From [Phialemoniopsis] sp. UDSM-2020 (Eukaryota > Ascomycota > Sordariomycetes > Thyridiales > Thyridiaceae): a stretch of 64,000 nucleotides of DNA. Numbering within the stretch: the stretch's first letter is position 1; each line of letters begins with the position of its first letter. The notes below the pieces were generated by a model. The model was not told the origin of the DNA. It did no database searches and saw nothing but the letters and a program-made list of their open reading frames with translations. Of the stretch, positions 33,760 through 45,861 are shown piece by piece. A program made the translations under genes and the position numbers. Where the stretch lies: positions 2,914,001 to 2,978,000 of the forward strand of contig JAEILZ010000008.1 of assembly GCA_018873225.1 (NCBI GenBank), written 5' to 3'.

Positions 33760-34250
33760 GTGCTCCATCATGCTGTTGGCCCAATTCCTTCCCATGTGAA
33801 ATGGCGTATGCTTGGGGTTGTCTGTATGTAGAGGGGCCCTCGGAACACTGCCGAGGGCCCAGCTGAGCGGCACTCAGGCTAAATGTCGACGATGAGAAAC
33901 TGTGGCACAGCTTGATCGTCTGATGCTAGGCAAAGACACGGTAGATACGATACACGATTTATGATACCGGACCCAAGAGATTACAACTGAGCTTTACAAG
34001 TCATAAATGCAGCAAGAGAGGACATGTTACATGAGCGAGTATGATGTCGAAGAACTGTTAAACGAATACAGGACACAGCACTCAGTCGAGCACAGGATCG
34101 CAGACTTCGAGCACGACCAGTCCGAGCATCATAATATCTTTGGCACTATGCTGACCACGGCCATTGTACGGGTAGATTATGAATGATCACGAGCGATTGT
34201 TGTAGCTATCCTAACCTTATCTCCAGCAAACGCAACCCCCAATTCTACAC
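33760..34250. other. Convergent 3' region with a strong hairpin
   Basis: About 490 bases between the stop codons of the HET gene and the chitin-binding protein gene. A perfect 10-bp inverted repeat (GGGCCCTCGG at 33834-33843, CCGAGGGCCC at 33851-33860) with a 7-base loop is the main feature. Confidence 0.45.
33834..33860. repeat. Perfect 10-bp hairpin in the HET gene 3' region
   Basis: GGGCCCTCGG, seven-base loop AACACTG, CCGAGGGCCC. It lies 75 bases after the HET stop codon and probably falls in its 3' untranslated region. Nine of ten stem pairs are within a very GC-rich arm, so the fold should be stable. Confidence 0.6.
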
Positions 34251-36095
34251 TCAACTACAAGCACCAAACTCTGAGCGGCAGTTGGTCCCACAGTACTCAT
34301 CCGAACTTCCGCAGTAGTAGAACCTCGAGCAGCATCGTCCAAACCCAGAGCCCGCACACGTGGTACCGTTGCCGCACATGCCGTTGGTGCTGGCGGGCAA
34401 TGCCGGCACAGGCGGGACCGGAGACGTGTTGTTCTGGCATGTGCCGAATTCGGACCTGCAACCCGATCCACAGAACTCGTCGGACTTTCCACACCAGTAG
34501 AAGTGAGAGCAACAATTACCATAGGTGGAGCCCGCGCAGCTAGTCGTGTTGCCACATGATCCGTTGGTGGTGAGTACCATGCCCGCTGGGAGTGTCGGGC
34601 TGGGCACGGCTCCCGTAGTGGTCGTTGACGAAGATGTTGACGTAGTCGTGGAGGACGTGGTTGTCGAAGAGCTTGTTGTAGTTGTCGTAGTGCTCGTACT
34701 TGTTGTCGTGGTCGATGTCGTTGACGATGTTGTCGTCGTTGTGGACGACGAAGTTGTGGTGCTGCTGCTTGTCGTCGTCGAACTAGATGTTGTCGAGGTC
34801 GTGCTTGTGTTGCCTGGCCGCGGTTGGCCTTCACACCAGCCAAACTCCGACCGGCAGTTATTTTGGGGAGCGCAGAAAGCGTCACCGTTTCCGCAGTAGT
34901 AGAAGAACGAACAGCAGTCTCCAGACCCTGAGCCAGTACACGTCGTGCCGTTCCCGCACATCCCGTTTTGACTGATGGTTAAGCCAGACGTTGGTGAAGC
35001 TGTGGCGCCAGTTGTGGTCGTTGTCGTCGAGGATGTGGTCGGTGTTGTCGGCGATGTTGTCGGCGACGTCGTAGTCGTCGAGGTTGAAGTTGTACTGCTG
35101 GTCGTCGTTGTTGAGCTCGTGGTTGTGGTAGATGTTGAGGAGGAAGTCGTTGTTGTCGAAGAGCTCGTGCTTGTACTCGTGCTAGTACTTGTCGTGCTGC
35201 TCGTGCTGCTGCTCGGCCGTGGCTGACCCTCGCACCAACCAAACTCTGACCGACAGTTGTTTTGCGGAGCACAATACGCATCACCATTGCCGCAGTAGTA
35301 AAAGAAGGAACAACAGTCTCCGGACCCCGAACCGGTACAGGTCGTACCGTTTCCACACATTCCGTTCTGACTGATGGTGAGTCCTGTCGTTGGCGTGGTT
35401 GGAGCTCCTGTAGTGGTTGTAGTCGTAGTCGGCGTCGTTGGCGATGTCGCCGGTACGCTAGGAGATGTGGGTATGGGGGTAGTCGATGGGTTCGGCTCCG
35501 GCTCGCCGTTGCAGTAGCCCAGCCCCGACCTGCAGCCGGTACCACAGTACGCATCTCCATCACCACAGTAGTAAAAGAAGGAGCAGCATCGTCCCACGCC
35601 GGTCGCACCCAAGCAAGTCGTCCCGTTACCGCACATGCCATTTGTGGTCGGGATCATACCCGAAGGGGGCGAAGAAGGCGAAGGTACTGTTCCTGTTGTC
35701 GTGCTTGGTGGAGGTGCGGAAGTCGATGCAGGTGGCGTCGTCGGCGCTGCGGTGGTGGAGGGAAGAGGCTGGTCCTCGCACCACCCGAACGCAGGCCGGC
35801 ACCCGAAGCGGTTGCAGTATTCGGGCCCGTCACCGCAGTAGCCATACATGGAGCAGCATGTGGTGCCAGGACACTTCTGGCCGGAGCCTTCGGGTCCACA
35901 GCGTCCAGCATCTTGTCTCGGGAAGAGATAGCTCAGACCAACATCTATCAAGGAGACGTTTGGTGTAAGCGCGTCTCGTTGCTGTTGCCGGATGATGGCG
36001 GCAACGAGACTGTCATCAAGACTGCCAGCCGTCACGATGCATGGCAATCCAGAGAGGGAGACTGCCAACAGGCCAGCGAAAAGGTTCAGCTGCAT
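34251..36095 (-). CDS. Secreted protein with six CBM18 chitin-binding modules
   Basis: A single minus-strand exon. The start at 36095 begins a signal peptide (MQLNLFAGLLAVSLSGLPCI); the frame is open further upstream but without sense. It gives 614 residues. Six hevein-like modules lie near residues 65-106, 150-195, 243-288, 376-421, 510-553 and 570-613, each with the CC-S-x-[FY]-[GY]-[YW]-C core and a C-R-[SP] finish. They are joined by Thr/Ser-only linkers up to 80 residues long, probably O-mannosylated. No catalytic domain is present. CBM18 proteins bind chitin, and secreted multi-module forms can shield hyphal walls from plant chitinases or act in wall architecture. Modules 3 and 4 are almost identical in protein. 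The Ser/Thr linkers are encoded by imperfect trinucleotide repeats. Confidence 0.92.
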   Translation of the reverse strand: MQLNLFAGLLAVSLSGLPCIVTAGSLDDSLVAAIIRQQQRDALTPNVSLIDVGLSYLFPRQDAGRCGPEGSGQKCPGTTCCSMYGYCGDGPEYCNRFGCRPAFGWCEDQPLPSTTAAPTTPPASTSAPPPSTTTGTVPSPSSPPSGMIPTTNGMCGNGTTCLGATGVGRCCSFFYYCGDGDAYCGTGCRSGLGYCNGEPEPNPSTTPIPTSPSVPATSPTTPTTTTTTTGAPTTPTTGLTISQNGMCGNGTTCTGSGSGDCCSFFYYCGNGDAYCAPQNNCRSEFGWCEGQPRPSSSTSSTTSTSTSTSTSSSTTTTSSSTSTTTTSSTTTTSSTTSTSTTTTSPTTSPTTPTTSSTTTTTTGATASPTSGLTISQNGMCGNGTTCTGSGSGDCCSFFYYCGNGDAFCAPQNNCRSEFGWCEGQPRPGNTSTTSTTSSSTTTSSSTTTSSSTTTTTSSTTSTTTTSTSTTTTTTSSSTTTSSTTTSTSSSTTTTGAVPSPTLPAGMVLTTNGSCGNTTSCAGSTYGNCCSHFYWCGKSDEFCGSGCRSEFGTCQNNTSPVPPVPALPASTNGMCGNGTTCAGSGFGRCCSRFYYCGSSDEYCGTNCRSEFGACS

Positions 36096-36639
36096 GATTG
36101 AGACGTGCCCGGAATAAATTCGACCTCGTGGCTGTCTGTGCACCGCAGCCGTAACTACCAGGAGAAGGATGCAGTCAACCACACTACATGCGGGATGGGC
36201 GATCGTCAGGGGCAAGGTACGGAGGTTATTTAATAGCTCGAAGCCCGCATCGCTCCCAGATAACGGGCGGGCGTTCGGGATAATGAAGGCTAATTGCTGG
36301 TGCACTATCATCATGGAGATATCCGTATATTAAAAGAAGCTGAGGGGTGCGCAAATACCCGGACGCGGGCAGCTTGGCGGACTCGGCTTCGGCGGTCCAG
36401 TTGCGCCTTGAAGCACTCCGGTGTCGTATCGCACAGATTTGTCTGCCATTGCATAGACTTTTGATTGATAACATGACCCGAGAATTGGTTTCCTGAGCCG
36501 AGTTCCGTGAGGGGTGAGGCTTCTCCCAGATTAGGGATGGGTTGAAATCATGACTGTCCGTAGGTCAGAGATCGTGACTGCAGAAGCTAGATCATTTCAG
36601 ATCTGAAGTAGTCATTCTACATATTGTCCACCCAAATTC
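36096..36639. other. Intergenic, promoter of the CBM18 gene
   Basis: About 540 bases between two minus-strand genes. A TATTAAAT box on the minus strand near 36229-36222 is about 130 bases before the CBM18 start codon. Nothing else was recognised. Confidence 0.35.
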
Positions 36640-39600
36640 TCATCGCCGAAGCTTATTGTACTGAACAGCCCCGACGTCGCCGTTCCTGGTACACAGAATA
36701 GTGCCGTCGGCCATGACGCGACACATATGGATCTCATTCGCTGTTACCCAATCTCCGGGGAGGAGATAGTGAGATTCGATTAGTCCTTGGCCTGCATCAG
36801 ATCCTCGGGGCCCCGATGGTCGCATCGGAACTTGTGCGAGGTTGCTAATCCACATTGTACATATCCATCGATCAGCATCTAGATAGACGAGCCTTTTGCG
36901 TGACAACATCCCCAGTGGCTCGCGGATTCGGCATGCCATGTGCGAGGGAATTTCGAAATATTGCAATTCTCCAATACCCGTAGCGGGATGCGCATCGGTC
37001 TTCATTGCCTGATCAATATCGTTCGAGTCAAACACAAGATACTGGCTCTCGGGACGACCGCTAGAGTCTAGTTGCGATACTTGAAGTATGATTTCCGTCG
37101 ATCCCGGGAACGATAGAAGTCTTCCCAGTATCTGCTCGGTGCTGTTGAAACTGCCGCGCTCCTGCAGACGCGCACCCGCAGAAACCGTAACAACTCGGTT
37201 CAAGCGAGGGGGAAAATACAGACAGGAGCCGACAAGCGACATGTCCTTCCAACTGAATACGTGCGCTTTGGTAGTCTGGAAAGCCAAGAGCCAATCCTGT
37301 CTTGAAGGATGGCACGTCCATTTGGCCTTCTGTACACCTTCTGGAATCGTCGTTGTAGAGAATGTCTGAGATAGATAATCAATCGTAAATATTGAAGTGG
37401 ATGAGATAGCGATGCAGATATGACTGCCCGACTGGAAGAGGAGCTGTTTCGTACTGCCGTTTTCGAATGGAATAGTCGTTTTGAGAAGCTCGATGACCGT
37501 CCAGTCGCGTTGTTGATGCTTGGGATCTCTCTCAACTCCTTTGACGACGATCTTGCCACTGAGATCGATGATTGCAAGACACTTGCCGTCATCACTCCAA
37601 GCAATGTGCTCGACAGACATGAAGCTTGCAAACCGCTCAACCTCGCAGACTTCGCCTCGCCCAACTTGGCCAAGCCGAACGACGCCTTCTTCTGTGCCAC
37701 AGCAGTATAGTTGTCCTGTAGGTTGCGCGGATAGAGCCACCACAGTATCAACTCCAGGGAAGTGATGCTCTATTGCGGTATCCTGACCTGCCAGACTCTC
37801 ATTTTCCCGCCAAGAGTCACTGCTGTGATCAGTGCACTCGGAACTCTCGGCGAGGCGGATCAGGGCGTTCGGCTCCCACACGTTGCCGTAACACGCACGT
37901 ATGTCATACAACCGTCGAGAATCAGCACTGAAACTGATTCCAAGAATCGCATCTTGTGTTGTCAGTTGGTAGAGGAGAGACAAATCCGCAGTAGTGAAGA
38001 CCTTGATCGTCCCAACTGTATCACCGGTGGTTACCAACGACCCGTCGGCCGATATCGACAGCGAGTGTGCCCCGGCAAGAACAACATCGCTTGCTTCGTC
38101 ATCATAAAGGTTCCATTTGAACAGAAGGCCATCACGTTGCAACCCGAGAACCTCTCCACTGAATGGGTGCCATGCGAGTTGTGTGACTTCACCTAGCGCG
38201 TTCTCCTGAATCGTCTGACCGAACAGGTCAGGAGCCATATTGCACTGACCCATCTTGAACTGGTCACGCAGTTGCCAAACTGTCACTGGGTGGCCACGGT
38301 ATCCGAATGCGACCATCTCTCCGTCCGGGCTCAAGGCTGAGCATATTGGGGCATTGAGTATTGTGCCGCCTGAAGTCTGCTCTGGAATCTGCGCTCGGCA
38401 TTCCCATGCAACTTCATCGGCCCCGTACCGGAATGAACGGATGACACGGTCCTCCCCTGCAACAAAGACAAGGTTGGTGTTGTCCACAAAAACGATACTG
38501 TGCGGTCGAGGCTTGTTGGCAGGATTGTTCAGCGTCGTCAGGCATTCACCGGATGCCATGTCCCACACCTTCGTTGTTTTGTGGCCATAACTGAGAATAT
38601 GCGTGTTGGTCCGATTCACTTGTATCTTGTGCAGACGCTCTCCGTGGTTCAAATGACGCTGCTCCTCGAATGACTGGGCGTTATACAAGAACACACGCCC
38701 AGAGCTTTGTCGGTTCGTCAGTACTGCGATCTGAGAACCCGCAGCTAATATCGCTGATGCCATCAGTCCAGACTCGAGAGGCAGACGAGCAAGGCAATCG
38801 TCCCATATGTTCCTGCTAAATCCGGAGACCGAAAGAACTTTACTCTCCTTGACTCCAAACTGTTGAAATATGGCTGAGGTTTCAGGGCAGAAGGGCGGTA
38901 TTAGCTTGTAGATCGCATCGGGCTTCTTACGAAGGGGAACCCCGAATTTGCCCACCAGCTTCACAAGATCCGTGACCCACGTGTTCAGAGTCTCGATCGC
39001 TTGGCGGTGGAGCAAAGACTCCTTGTCGTTTAGCCGCCTTAGCTTTTCGACCACTTCAGCCATTTGACGCGATGCAACGACAAGTGCCCGAAGTTGTTTC
39101 GTCTCGGCGGCTGCTTGTATCCAAGTCAAGACAGTGGGACCTTGAAGAAACCTCAAAAGGAGCTCTGTGTTCTCGCTACTGGTCGCCGAGCCACGAGAAA
39201 GATGATATGCCCAAGCACTTGTGGCGTACGCCAACAGCGCAGGAGCTCGGCCCTGTGACATTCTGACCCTGAGCGTATTGTCCATCAAACGATGAATGCA
39301 TGTCTTGAAAAGATTATCGTTGATGGATCTCTTGTCCAGTATGCTAGCACCGAGTTTGCGACCTGGACGAGACAGGTACTCCCGGGCAGTTTGATGTATC
39401 AGAGAAACTCTTCCTTCCGTGTCGACAACAACGAAGCCACCGCAGAGATCTCCAATGGTGCGGTGAAGTTCCAATATTCCGTCGTCGTCAAGCGCATCAC
39501 CGAGCTCTTCGATGGAAAGAGGTCGGCGAGAATACGTCGCCCAAGCAAGTATCTTCTCGCCCAGGGATGAATGGGATCCTTCATGGCCGATCTCGACAGC

Positions 39601-41897
39601 ACGGGCCATTCGCTCATAGATGGCCTCCATTCCAGGAGGCAACTCCTCTAAAGTGTTTTTTACATCAATTTTCGTATGGCATTTGTTGATCTTCTGTACT
39701 GCCAAGTGTACCCAGAGAAAGTTGCCCTGCGCTCGGTCAAGAATCTCTGCCATGATACTTTCTCGAAAGGCATCATCACTAGCTAGAGCCATTTCTTGGT
39801 TGATATACTTGTGGAAATCGGCTTCGTTCCCAGATGAGGGGATCTTGGTCACCGTCATCCCTTCAGTCATCTTGCCAAAGGCTGTCGAAATATCGTGTGT
39901 ATCGCGGCTCACAATGAGAATGCGAATGGGTAGACCCATTGAACAAAGTTCTGTGAGAATCTGGATTAGCGACTGGGCACTATCAGTTTCGTCTAAGCCG
40001 TCAATGACCCAGCACAGTGGCGCGTCAAGCCTTATTTGTGCAAGAGGTTGTCTGAACAGTGTCTGCCAAATAGTTCGGTAGTCTTGGCTTTTGATGTCTG
40101 CGCCAAGGGCTGCGGCCTGACGGACTTGATCTGCGTAGGAAGGTGTCGTGGTAGCAAGCTGACAGGCTAAAGATCTCAATACAGTGCTGATAGAACGTTT
40201 GGCTTTGTCCTCGAATCGTACAAAGAAGTACTGGCACGCCAAGCCGAGCGAGAAAAGATGGTTGATGACAAAGGATGAGAGAACTGATTTGCCGCTAGCA
40301 GCATTCCCATAGATCCACATGATGTTGGGCTTCATGCCCTCGCGTTTCAGCCATTGTACGAAGCCGGGGTGATTGCAGATCCAGTCGCAAGTGCCCGCAG
40401 TCCACCGGTCACGGAAGAAGTTGTAGTCTTTTTCTGGTGATTCCGATATGCCAAGAAGCTGTTCGAAAGTGGAGTGCTGGTCATGAGCATTTGATGCGTG
40501 ATGGCTACTCGGTGCTAAATACATGTAACATTGGTCAATCTGATATGCTCTTTGGAAGCGTGGGGTGATTGCCTTACGAGGTCTTCGCTCTTTACCAATG
40601 AGGTTCTTCAAAACATTTCGGACGGTAATGTAACGCGGATCATCACGACTCTGGTACTTGCAAACTTCATGGTGATCTGCGTCCAGTGGCATTGAGACCT
40701 CGCCAGGATAGCCCAGCACCGATGAATCCTTTTCAAGTACCATCTGGCCACGTCCATGTTAGTATGTGTCATTTAATGCAATATCGTACTCTGTTACGTA
40801 CGATTTTGGTGCTTTTCAACATGGCAGTTGGCCGCGTTTCGTAGAAACTGACAATGTCCAGCTTCGGCGCGACATGTCGAAACTGCTCGTTAAGTTTCTG
40901 CAGCGTCTGTGACCCGGCTGAAAGCTCGGATATGAACGGCATAGCAGTAGATACGAACGATACTTGAAGGATACGATTCAGCGTATCCGCCAGGTTCGTC
41001 CCGCGGTGCGGAGTTGAAAGAAAGATAATGGCTGAGACCGCATTGACTATGGCCTCGAATTGGGGATCATGCTGGCCTTGCATGTATGCCTAAGGAGACC
41101 ATGACGTTAGGAGCGCCTGAACTGGCCTCAGCCTTCCAAAAAAAACATACCTCTTTAACAATGAGACCGCCCATAGAGTGTACAACAAATACAATAGGTC
41201 GCTGGTCATCTCGACGGTCAGTCAGCACGCTGTGGCCAATGAAGCCAGAGCAAAACGCACCTCGCCCATCTTCAGATCTTCCAGTCTTCCCATATGTTCA
41301 TCTTGAGCATACTTCAGCTCAAATAGAAGATTCTTCGCGAAGTCTAACACAGACATCTGCGTCTTGCTACTCCCTCGTTTGAAGTCCGAGTTGTACCCGA
41401 AAGATGATATCCTGGCGTCCTTGATACCAGGCTCGTGTGGCAGAAACTTGAGAGGCCAGAAATAATCGAGATTTCGGTCCTTCGCCCATGTCTTCCGGCT
41501 ACTGCCCCCGAGTCCATGGACAAAGACCACGTCGACCTTGCGCTCTTGTTCCGGCCGATGGATGACACGCAACCCTAACGGGTCTCTGTCTTGAATCGAG
41601 GCCTCTTCATGGCTGACAACTGTGTCACCGCTGAGCTTTCGGACATGGGTTTTGGTGATGAACAAGGAATGTTTGCCCGGAGAGGAGTCGCGCGGTGGCG
41701 CATTCGTTGTGTCGACATTCGAGCTGTTCAAAAGGCCGTCGAAGGAACTGTCGGCAGTGGCTCGTCGCGCCTCGTGCGCGGGCGCATCTCGGCCATGGTC
41801 ACTTTTCTTGCGGAAGGAGATTTTGTTGAACTTTGTTCCAAATTAGCGACGGACGGCGAACACGCGATGAAGACAAAAGCTTGTTTACACTGACCAT
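36640..41897 (-). CDS. NLR-type protein: alpha/beta-hydrolase - NACHT - WD40-like (paralog A)
   Basis: Five minus-strand exons (41897-41895, 41830-41261, 41201-41151, 41089-40802, 40743-36640) encode about 1,671 residues. Exon 1 contributes only the ATG. Residues 100-300 form a lipase/esterase-like domain: FVHGLGGSSRKTW, the nucleophile elbow HSMGGL (Ser200) and LSTPHRGTNLAD. A pre-NACHT GTCDWI...WL motif leads into the NACHT NTPase with Walker A GNAASGKS (about 450-457), Walker B WVIDGLDE (about 549-556) and the sensor strand RILIVSRD. From about 900 on, degenerate WD40-like blades (TKVWDMASGECL, SADGSLVTTGD, IKVFTTADLSLLYQLT) form a presumed sensor. Fungal NLRs of this plan act in nonself recognition and regulated cell death. 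A close paralog lies at 47431-52611. Confidence 0.88.
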
Positions 41898-42454
41898 GGA
41901 GGGTGCATTGATCAAAGATCGATCTGCGGCGGCATTCGCGATATGCAATGTGTGTAGCGACTCGAAGTTTTGAGACTGGCATCGAACTACATAGTACACT
42001 GGTCATGATTTGCATTGGAGTAAGAATCACGCATTGCATTCGCTTTGGTTCTCGTTGGGGAGATCACTGGCTGACAGGCTGACCAATTCAGCTCGTTTAA
42101 CGAGAATGCAGACACTCGCATGATGCCCCTGCCTGGTCCCATCTTTGCAACATTCCCCTCACTCGCGCTGTAACATCACTGGTCAAGATGTGTCCCAGCT
42201 CGGGTGCAGCGGCTAGAAGGATTTATCCAGCACTTACGGGGTAGCTCGTGTGGAGCCACATCGGGCGCGTATGCAAGGTTCGCATCCACCATTTGTTGGC
42301 GCTTAGAGCATCCCCATCTCGTAAATAGACCCCTTAACATGTGCCTGGAAAGCGAAGCAGTCGTTGTCGTGAACAAATATTGTTTTTCTAAGTTGCGTTA
42401 AATCCGATATTCATTTTATCTTATCTCATAAAACCAGACCGCATCAAGAACTGT
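41898..42454. other. Intergenic, divergent
   Basis: About 560 bases between paralog A and the kinase-like gene, holding both promoters and the untranslated leader of paralog A. Small ORFs here are out of context. Confidence 0.35.
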
Positions 42455-43745
42455 ATGACTATGGCGACCGAGACTGTCACAGAACCGATCAAAGTCGAAG
42501 ACGTTCTCGCGACGTTGGCTGGCGCATTTCCTATGGACGAAGCAGTCATCGAAGGTATGTCAATGATACCACAGTGACTGTCGAGATTGCAGATGGCTGA
42601 AAGGAATTGCCGACAAAGCATTGCCACCAGATAATACCTTCGTGTCGGTGGGCCCTTTCGGGACCAGTGCCTGGACTGTAACTGGGAAGGTCATTGCGGA
42701 GAACTCTGATGGGACGGAAGTGGCTTACTTTCTCAAGGTATGTATCTAAACCCTTCATGTCCTGCACTAAACTCGAAAGTACTGAGGTTTTGGTAGATTG
42801 CCTACGGAGAGCATGGCGGCGTGATGTTGAACGGCGAGTTTGAGTCTGCAAAGATCATATATGGCCTCATGCCTGGGCTCATCCCCCAGCCCTTTGGCTA
42901 CGGTCGATACAAAGCCTCGAACCCAGTTGCGTACTTCTACCTGTCGGAGTTCATGGACATGGATGTTACGCCGGCCCCGGATCCAGTTGAGTTTGCCAGT
43001 CAGTTGGCCGAACTTCACAAGAAAAGCGAGTCGCCAACAGGAAAATTTGGATTCCACGTTGTGACATGCGATGGCAAGATGCCGCATACTGTGGACTGGC
43101 AGGACAGCTGGGCGGACTTCTTTGGGCGTCTGCTACAAGGCGTTTGCAAGCTCGACAACGAGACTAATGGCGTGTGGCCGGAGATGCAGCGCGCGACGGA
43201 GCAAGTCATCACGAAAGTGGTGCCTCGACTATTGGGTGACCTCCGCCATAACAGCGAACCAATCAAACCCTCTATCATCCATGGCGATCTGTGGGAGCCC
43301 AACCTCGGCGTGAACATGGAAACAGGGCAGCTCGTCATGTACGATGTTGGATCGTACTACGCTCACAATGAGATGGACTTGGGCCAGTGGAGAGCAGACT
43401 TTTGTTCTCATCTTCGTTCGAAGATTTACACCCGGCAGTACTTGCGGCATTACCCTGCTGCCGAGCCAGCTGATGAGTTTGATGACCGCAACAGGCTTTA
43501 TAGTCTGAAAGGTTCGATCAACTATTCTGCTGGCCATCCGGGATGTGTCATACGACAAACGTAAGTGACTTTGTCGTTGAGGACGTATTCGATCCGACTG
43601 ACACTCTAGCAGAGCATATAACAATATGTGCTACTTATGTGAAAAGTACGCGCCACTCGAAGGAATAGAGAAGTATGATCCTCAGAAGGATCCGTCCGTG
43701 ACTGGGGCTCGTCTGACGCCCACCTTTGCGAAGCCAGATCAATGA
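42455..43745 (+). CDS. Fructosamine/ketosamine-3-kinase family protein
   Basis: Four exons (42455-42554, 42604-42737, 42797-43560, 43613-43745) give 376 residues. The signature IIHGDLWEPNLGV (catalytic HGDLW-x-x-N loop) and the metal-binding MYDVGSYYAHNEMDLG (a DxG-type motif, family D-P-A-x-Y-x-H-x-E) match FN3K enzymes, which phosphorylate sugar adducts on proteins or free amino acids and so cause their breakdown. Fungal genomes have many divergent copies with unproven substrates. The YLSEFMDMD hinge also fits. It is located between the two NLR paralogs and transcribed away from paralog A. Its role there, if any, is unknown. Confidence 0.88.
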
Positions 43746-44087
43746 AAGCATAACATGTGAGAATCTGTTAGTTGGATATCGATATCGAGAGTGGTTCAAC
43801 GGATCTCATTTATTTCTTGTAAAATATCTGGCTTGATTGGGTTGAAATGCTGGGTTCGGTACTTCAGTAGTAAAGATGGACCCAAAGATGAGCTCAAGAC
43901 GGGCATGGATTTACTGCCACTTCCCAACCAAACCGCATTGGACGACGTGCATATTTCCACCAGTCAACCCCTCACCTCTCAGTCTATCATGACAATGTCC
44001 ACACTCTTTTCTCTACATCGAGCCAGCCTAAGCCCTGAGATGTTGGACGCAGCGAATCGACAAGCAACAGGTCAATAAATCGTCACT
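43746..44087. other. Intergenic
   Basis: About 340 bases between two plus-strand genes; promoter of the drug transporter. No element recognised. Confidence 0.35.
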
Positions 44088-45626
44088 ATGACAGCTGGAA
44101 GAAGTGCAACCACTGCCGAGGAGAAGCCCTCGACGCTTTTGTCGGCCAACATGCCAACCTCTGAAGCCCATTCACAAAACGCACCATATTCAGTTTTCTC
44201 TTCTAGAATGAAAACATACCTCACCTACCTTGTAGGGCTGATCATGCTTTTATCAACACTTACATCTACCATATATGCGCCTCTCATCCCCTTGTTAAGC
44301 CGACAATTCTCTGTCTCAATTCAAGCTATCAACACGACAGTCACCGCGTATGCTGTTCTCCAAGCAATATCACCAACAATTATCTCTTCCCTTGCCGACT
44401 CTTACGGCCGCCGGCCCATTTTACTTGGGCTCATGATTCTTTACTCCGGTGCCAGCGTCGGCCTGTCGTTCAACTCCAACAGATACGGGCTTCTTCTGGC
44501 TATGCGGGCTTTGCAAAGCATCGGTGGCTCGCCCACTGTTCCGATCGTCTATGGAATCGTAGCAGATCTTGTTCCTAGCTCGCAACGAGGAAAGATGCTT
44601 GGACCGAGCCTTGCGACGGCGAACGCGATCTGCGCAATTAGCCCAGTAATAGGGGGTGCCATCGCGCTGAAAACCGCTGGTTCGATTTGGGTTTTCATCA
44701 CCCTACTCATCCTGGCATTGGCTTTATTGATTGTGACGGGACTTACCCTCCCAGAAACCACAAGGCCAATCGTGGGTAACGGGGAGATCCCCGCTCGTGG
44801 TGTTTGGCGGACCTGGTGGTCTATTTACCGTGACCGACGACAGGACACATCCAAAACCCCTTCATCAATACCCAAGCGGCATAAAGACCGGAAAGAAATG
44901 CAAGGAACTTCGTGGTATCTGTCGAGAGTCTTCGCCTCCTTCCGTATCATCTTCTACCCTGACGCCTCAGCCGTGCTTTGGGTCATATCGACGTCCTATT
45001 CAGTTTACTACACCTTTCAGGCTGCTGTGCCAGTCATTTTTGCCGAGGTGTATGGATATAACGAATTTCAGATAGGTCTTGCATTGTTGCCGGTACTCGC
45101 AGGCCTGACTCTTGGTGGCATGGTGGCCGGAAGGCTCATGGATCGAAACTATGAGACGATCGCTCAGAAGCTTGGCCAGGATGAGGACAGCACTGGCTAT
45201 CGTCAGCAGGACTTCCCAATCGAGCAGACCAGGTTTCGGAGATGTCTTCTAGTCCTCGCCGCCGAAGTGGTCCTCATCGTTGGGTATGGTTGGAGCGTGC
45301 AGTATCACACTCATCCCTCCGTCCCACTTGTTATCCAGTTTTTCGTATGCGGCACGTCAACTATTCTGACGCACACTTCCAATGCTCTGCTCGTCGACAT
45401 CTTTCCTGAGATACCAAGTACAGCCTACGCGTCAGGGCAGCTGATGCGCTGTGGCTTTAGCGCTGTCTCAGTCATCGCCCTGCAGCCGATCATTAATGTT
45501 GTAGGACGGGGGTGGTACTTCACAATATTTGCAATCTTCCTTGGACTTAATGGTCTGATAGCTATTCAACTCAGTGTTTGCAAAGGCATGAAATGGCGTC
45601 AAAGAAGGCAATCAGTCTCGGGATAG
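44088..45626 (+). CDS. MFS multidrug transporter, DHA1 family (quinidine-resistance-like)
   Basis: One exon, 512 residues, twelve helices. Helix 1 begins LTYLVGLIMLLSTLTSTIYAP and helix 2 ends in the cytosolic loop LADSYGRRPI, the MFS motif A. Motif C-like sequence, SPVIGGAIALKTAG, marks helix 5 of drug:proton antiporters. A long central loop (about residues 235-285) separates the halves. Relatives (Qdr/Dtr1/Flr1 type) export drugs, polyamines or dityrosine precursors. The first 40 residues are polar and poorly conserved, so a start at a later ATG (44151 or 44208) is possible. The gene is intronless, unlike its neighbours. Confidence 0.9.
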   Translation: MTAGRSATTAEEKPSTLLSANMPTSEAHSQNAPYSVFSSRMKTYLTYLVGLIMLLSTLTSTIYAPLIPLLSRQFSVSIQAINTTVTAYAVLQAISPTIISSLADSYGRRPILLGLMILYSGASVGLSFNSNRYGLLLAMRALQSIGGSPTVPIVYGIVADLVPSSQRGKMLGPSLATANAICAISPVIGGAIALKTAGSIWVFITLLILALALLIVTGLTLPETTRPIVGNGEIPARGVWRTWWSIYRDRRQDTSKTPSSIPKRHKDRKEMQGTSWYLSRVFASFRIIFYPDASAVLWVISTSYSVYYTFQAAVPVIFAEVYGYNEFQIGLALLPVLAGLTLGGMVAGRLMDRNYETIAQKLGQDEDSTGYRQQDFPIEQTRFRRCLLVLAAEVVLIVGYGWSVQYHTHPSVPLVIQFFVCGTSTILTHTSNALLVDIFPEIPSTAYASGQLMRCGFSAVSVIALQPIINVVGRGWYFTIFAIFLGLNGLIAIQLSVCKGMKWRQRRQSVSG

Positions 45627-45861
45627 GCCCTTCTTATTTCGCAAGCACACCTCGAGTTTAGAGCATTCAGTACACAAATATCACTTGGCGAGACCTTTGG
45701 TATAGCTCAGGTCTCGTGGATCAAAAGCTTAGGATCTATCGACTCCTATTCTAGACCTTACAAATTGGGGATGACGAGATAGATAATGTGGCCTATGACA
45801 TCAACCCAAGCGTAAATAACCTAATCTATGCCCATCATCATAGACCTGGCCACATAGTTCT

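Noticed and set aside
34610..35220. Valine-rich plus-strand ORFs opposite the chitin-binding gene
   Set aside because: They are the antisense reading of Ser/Thr linker codons.
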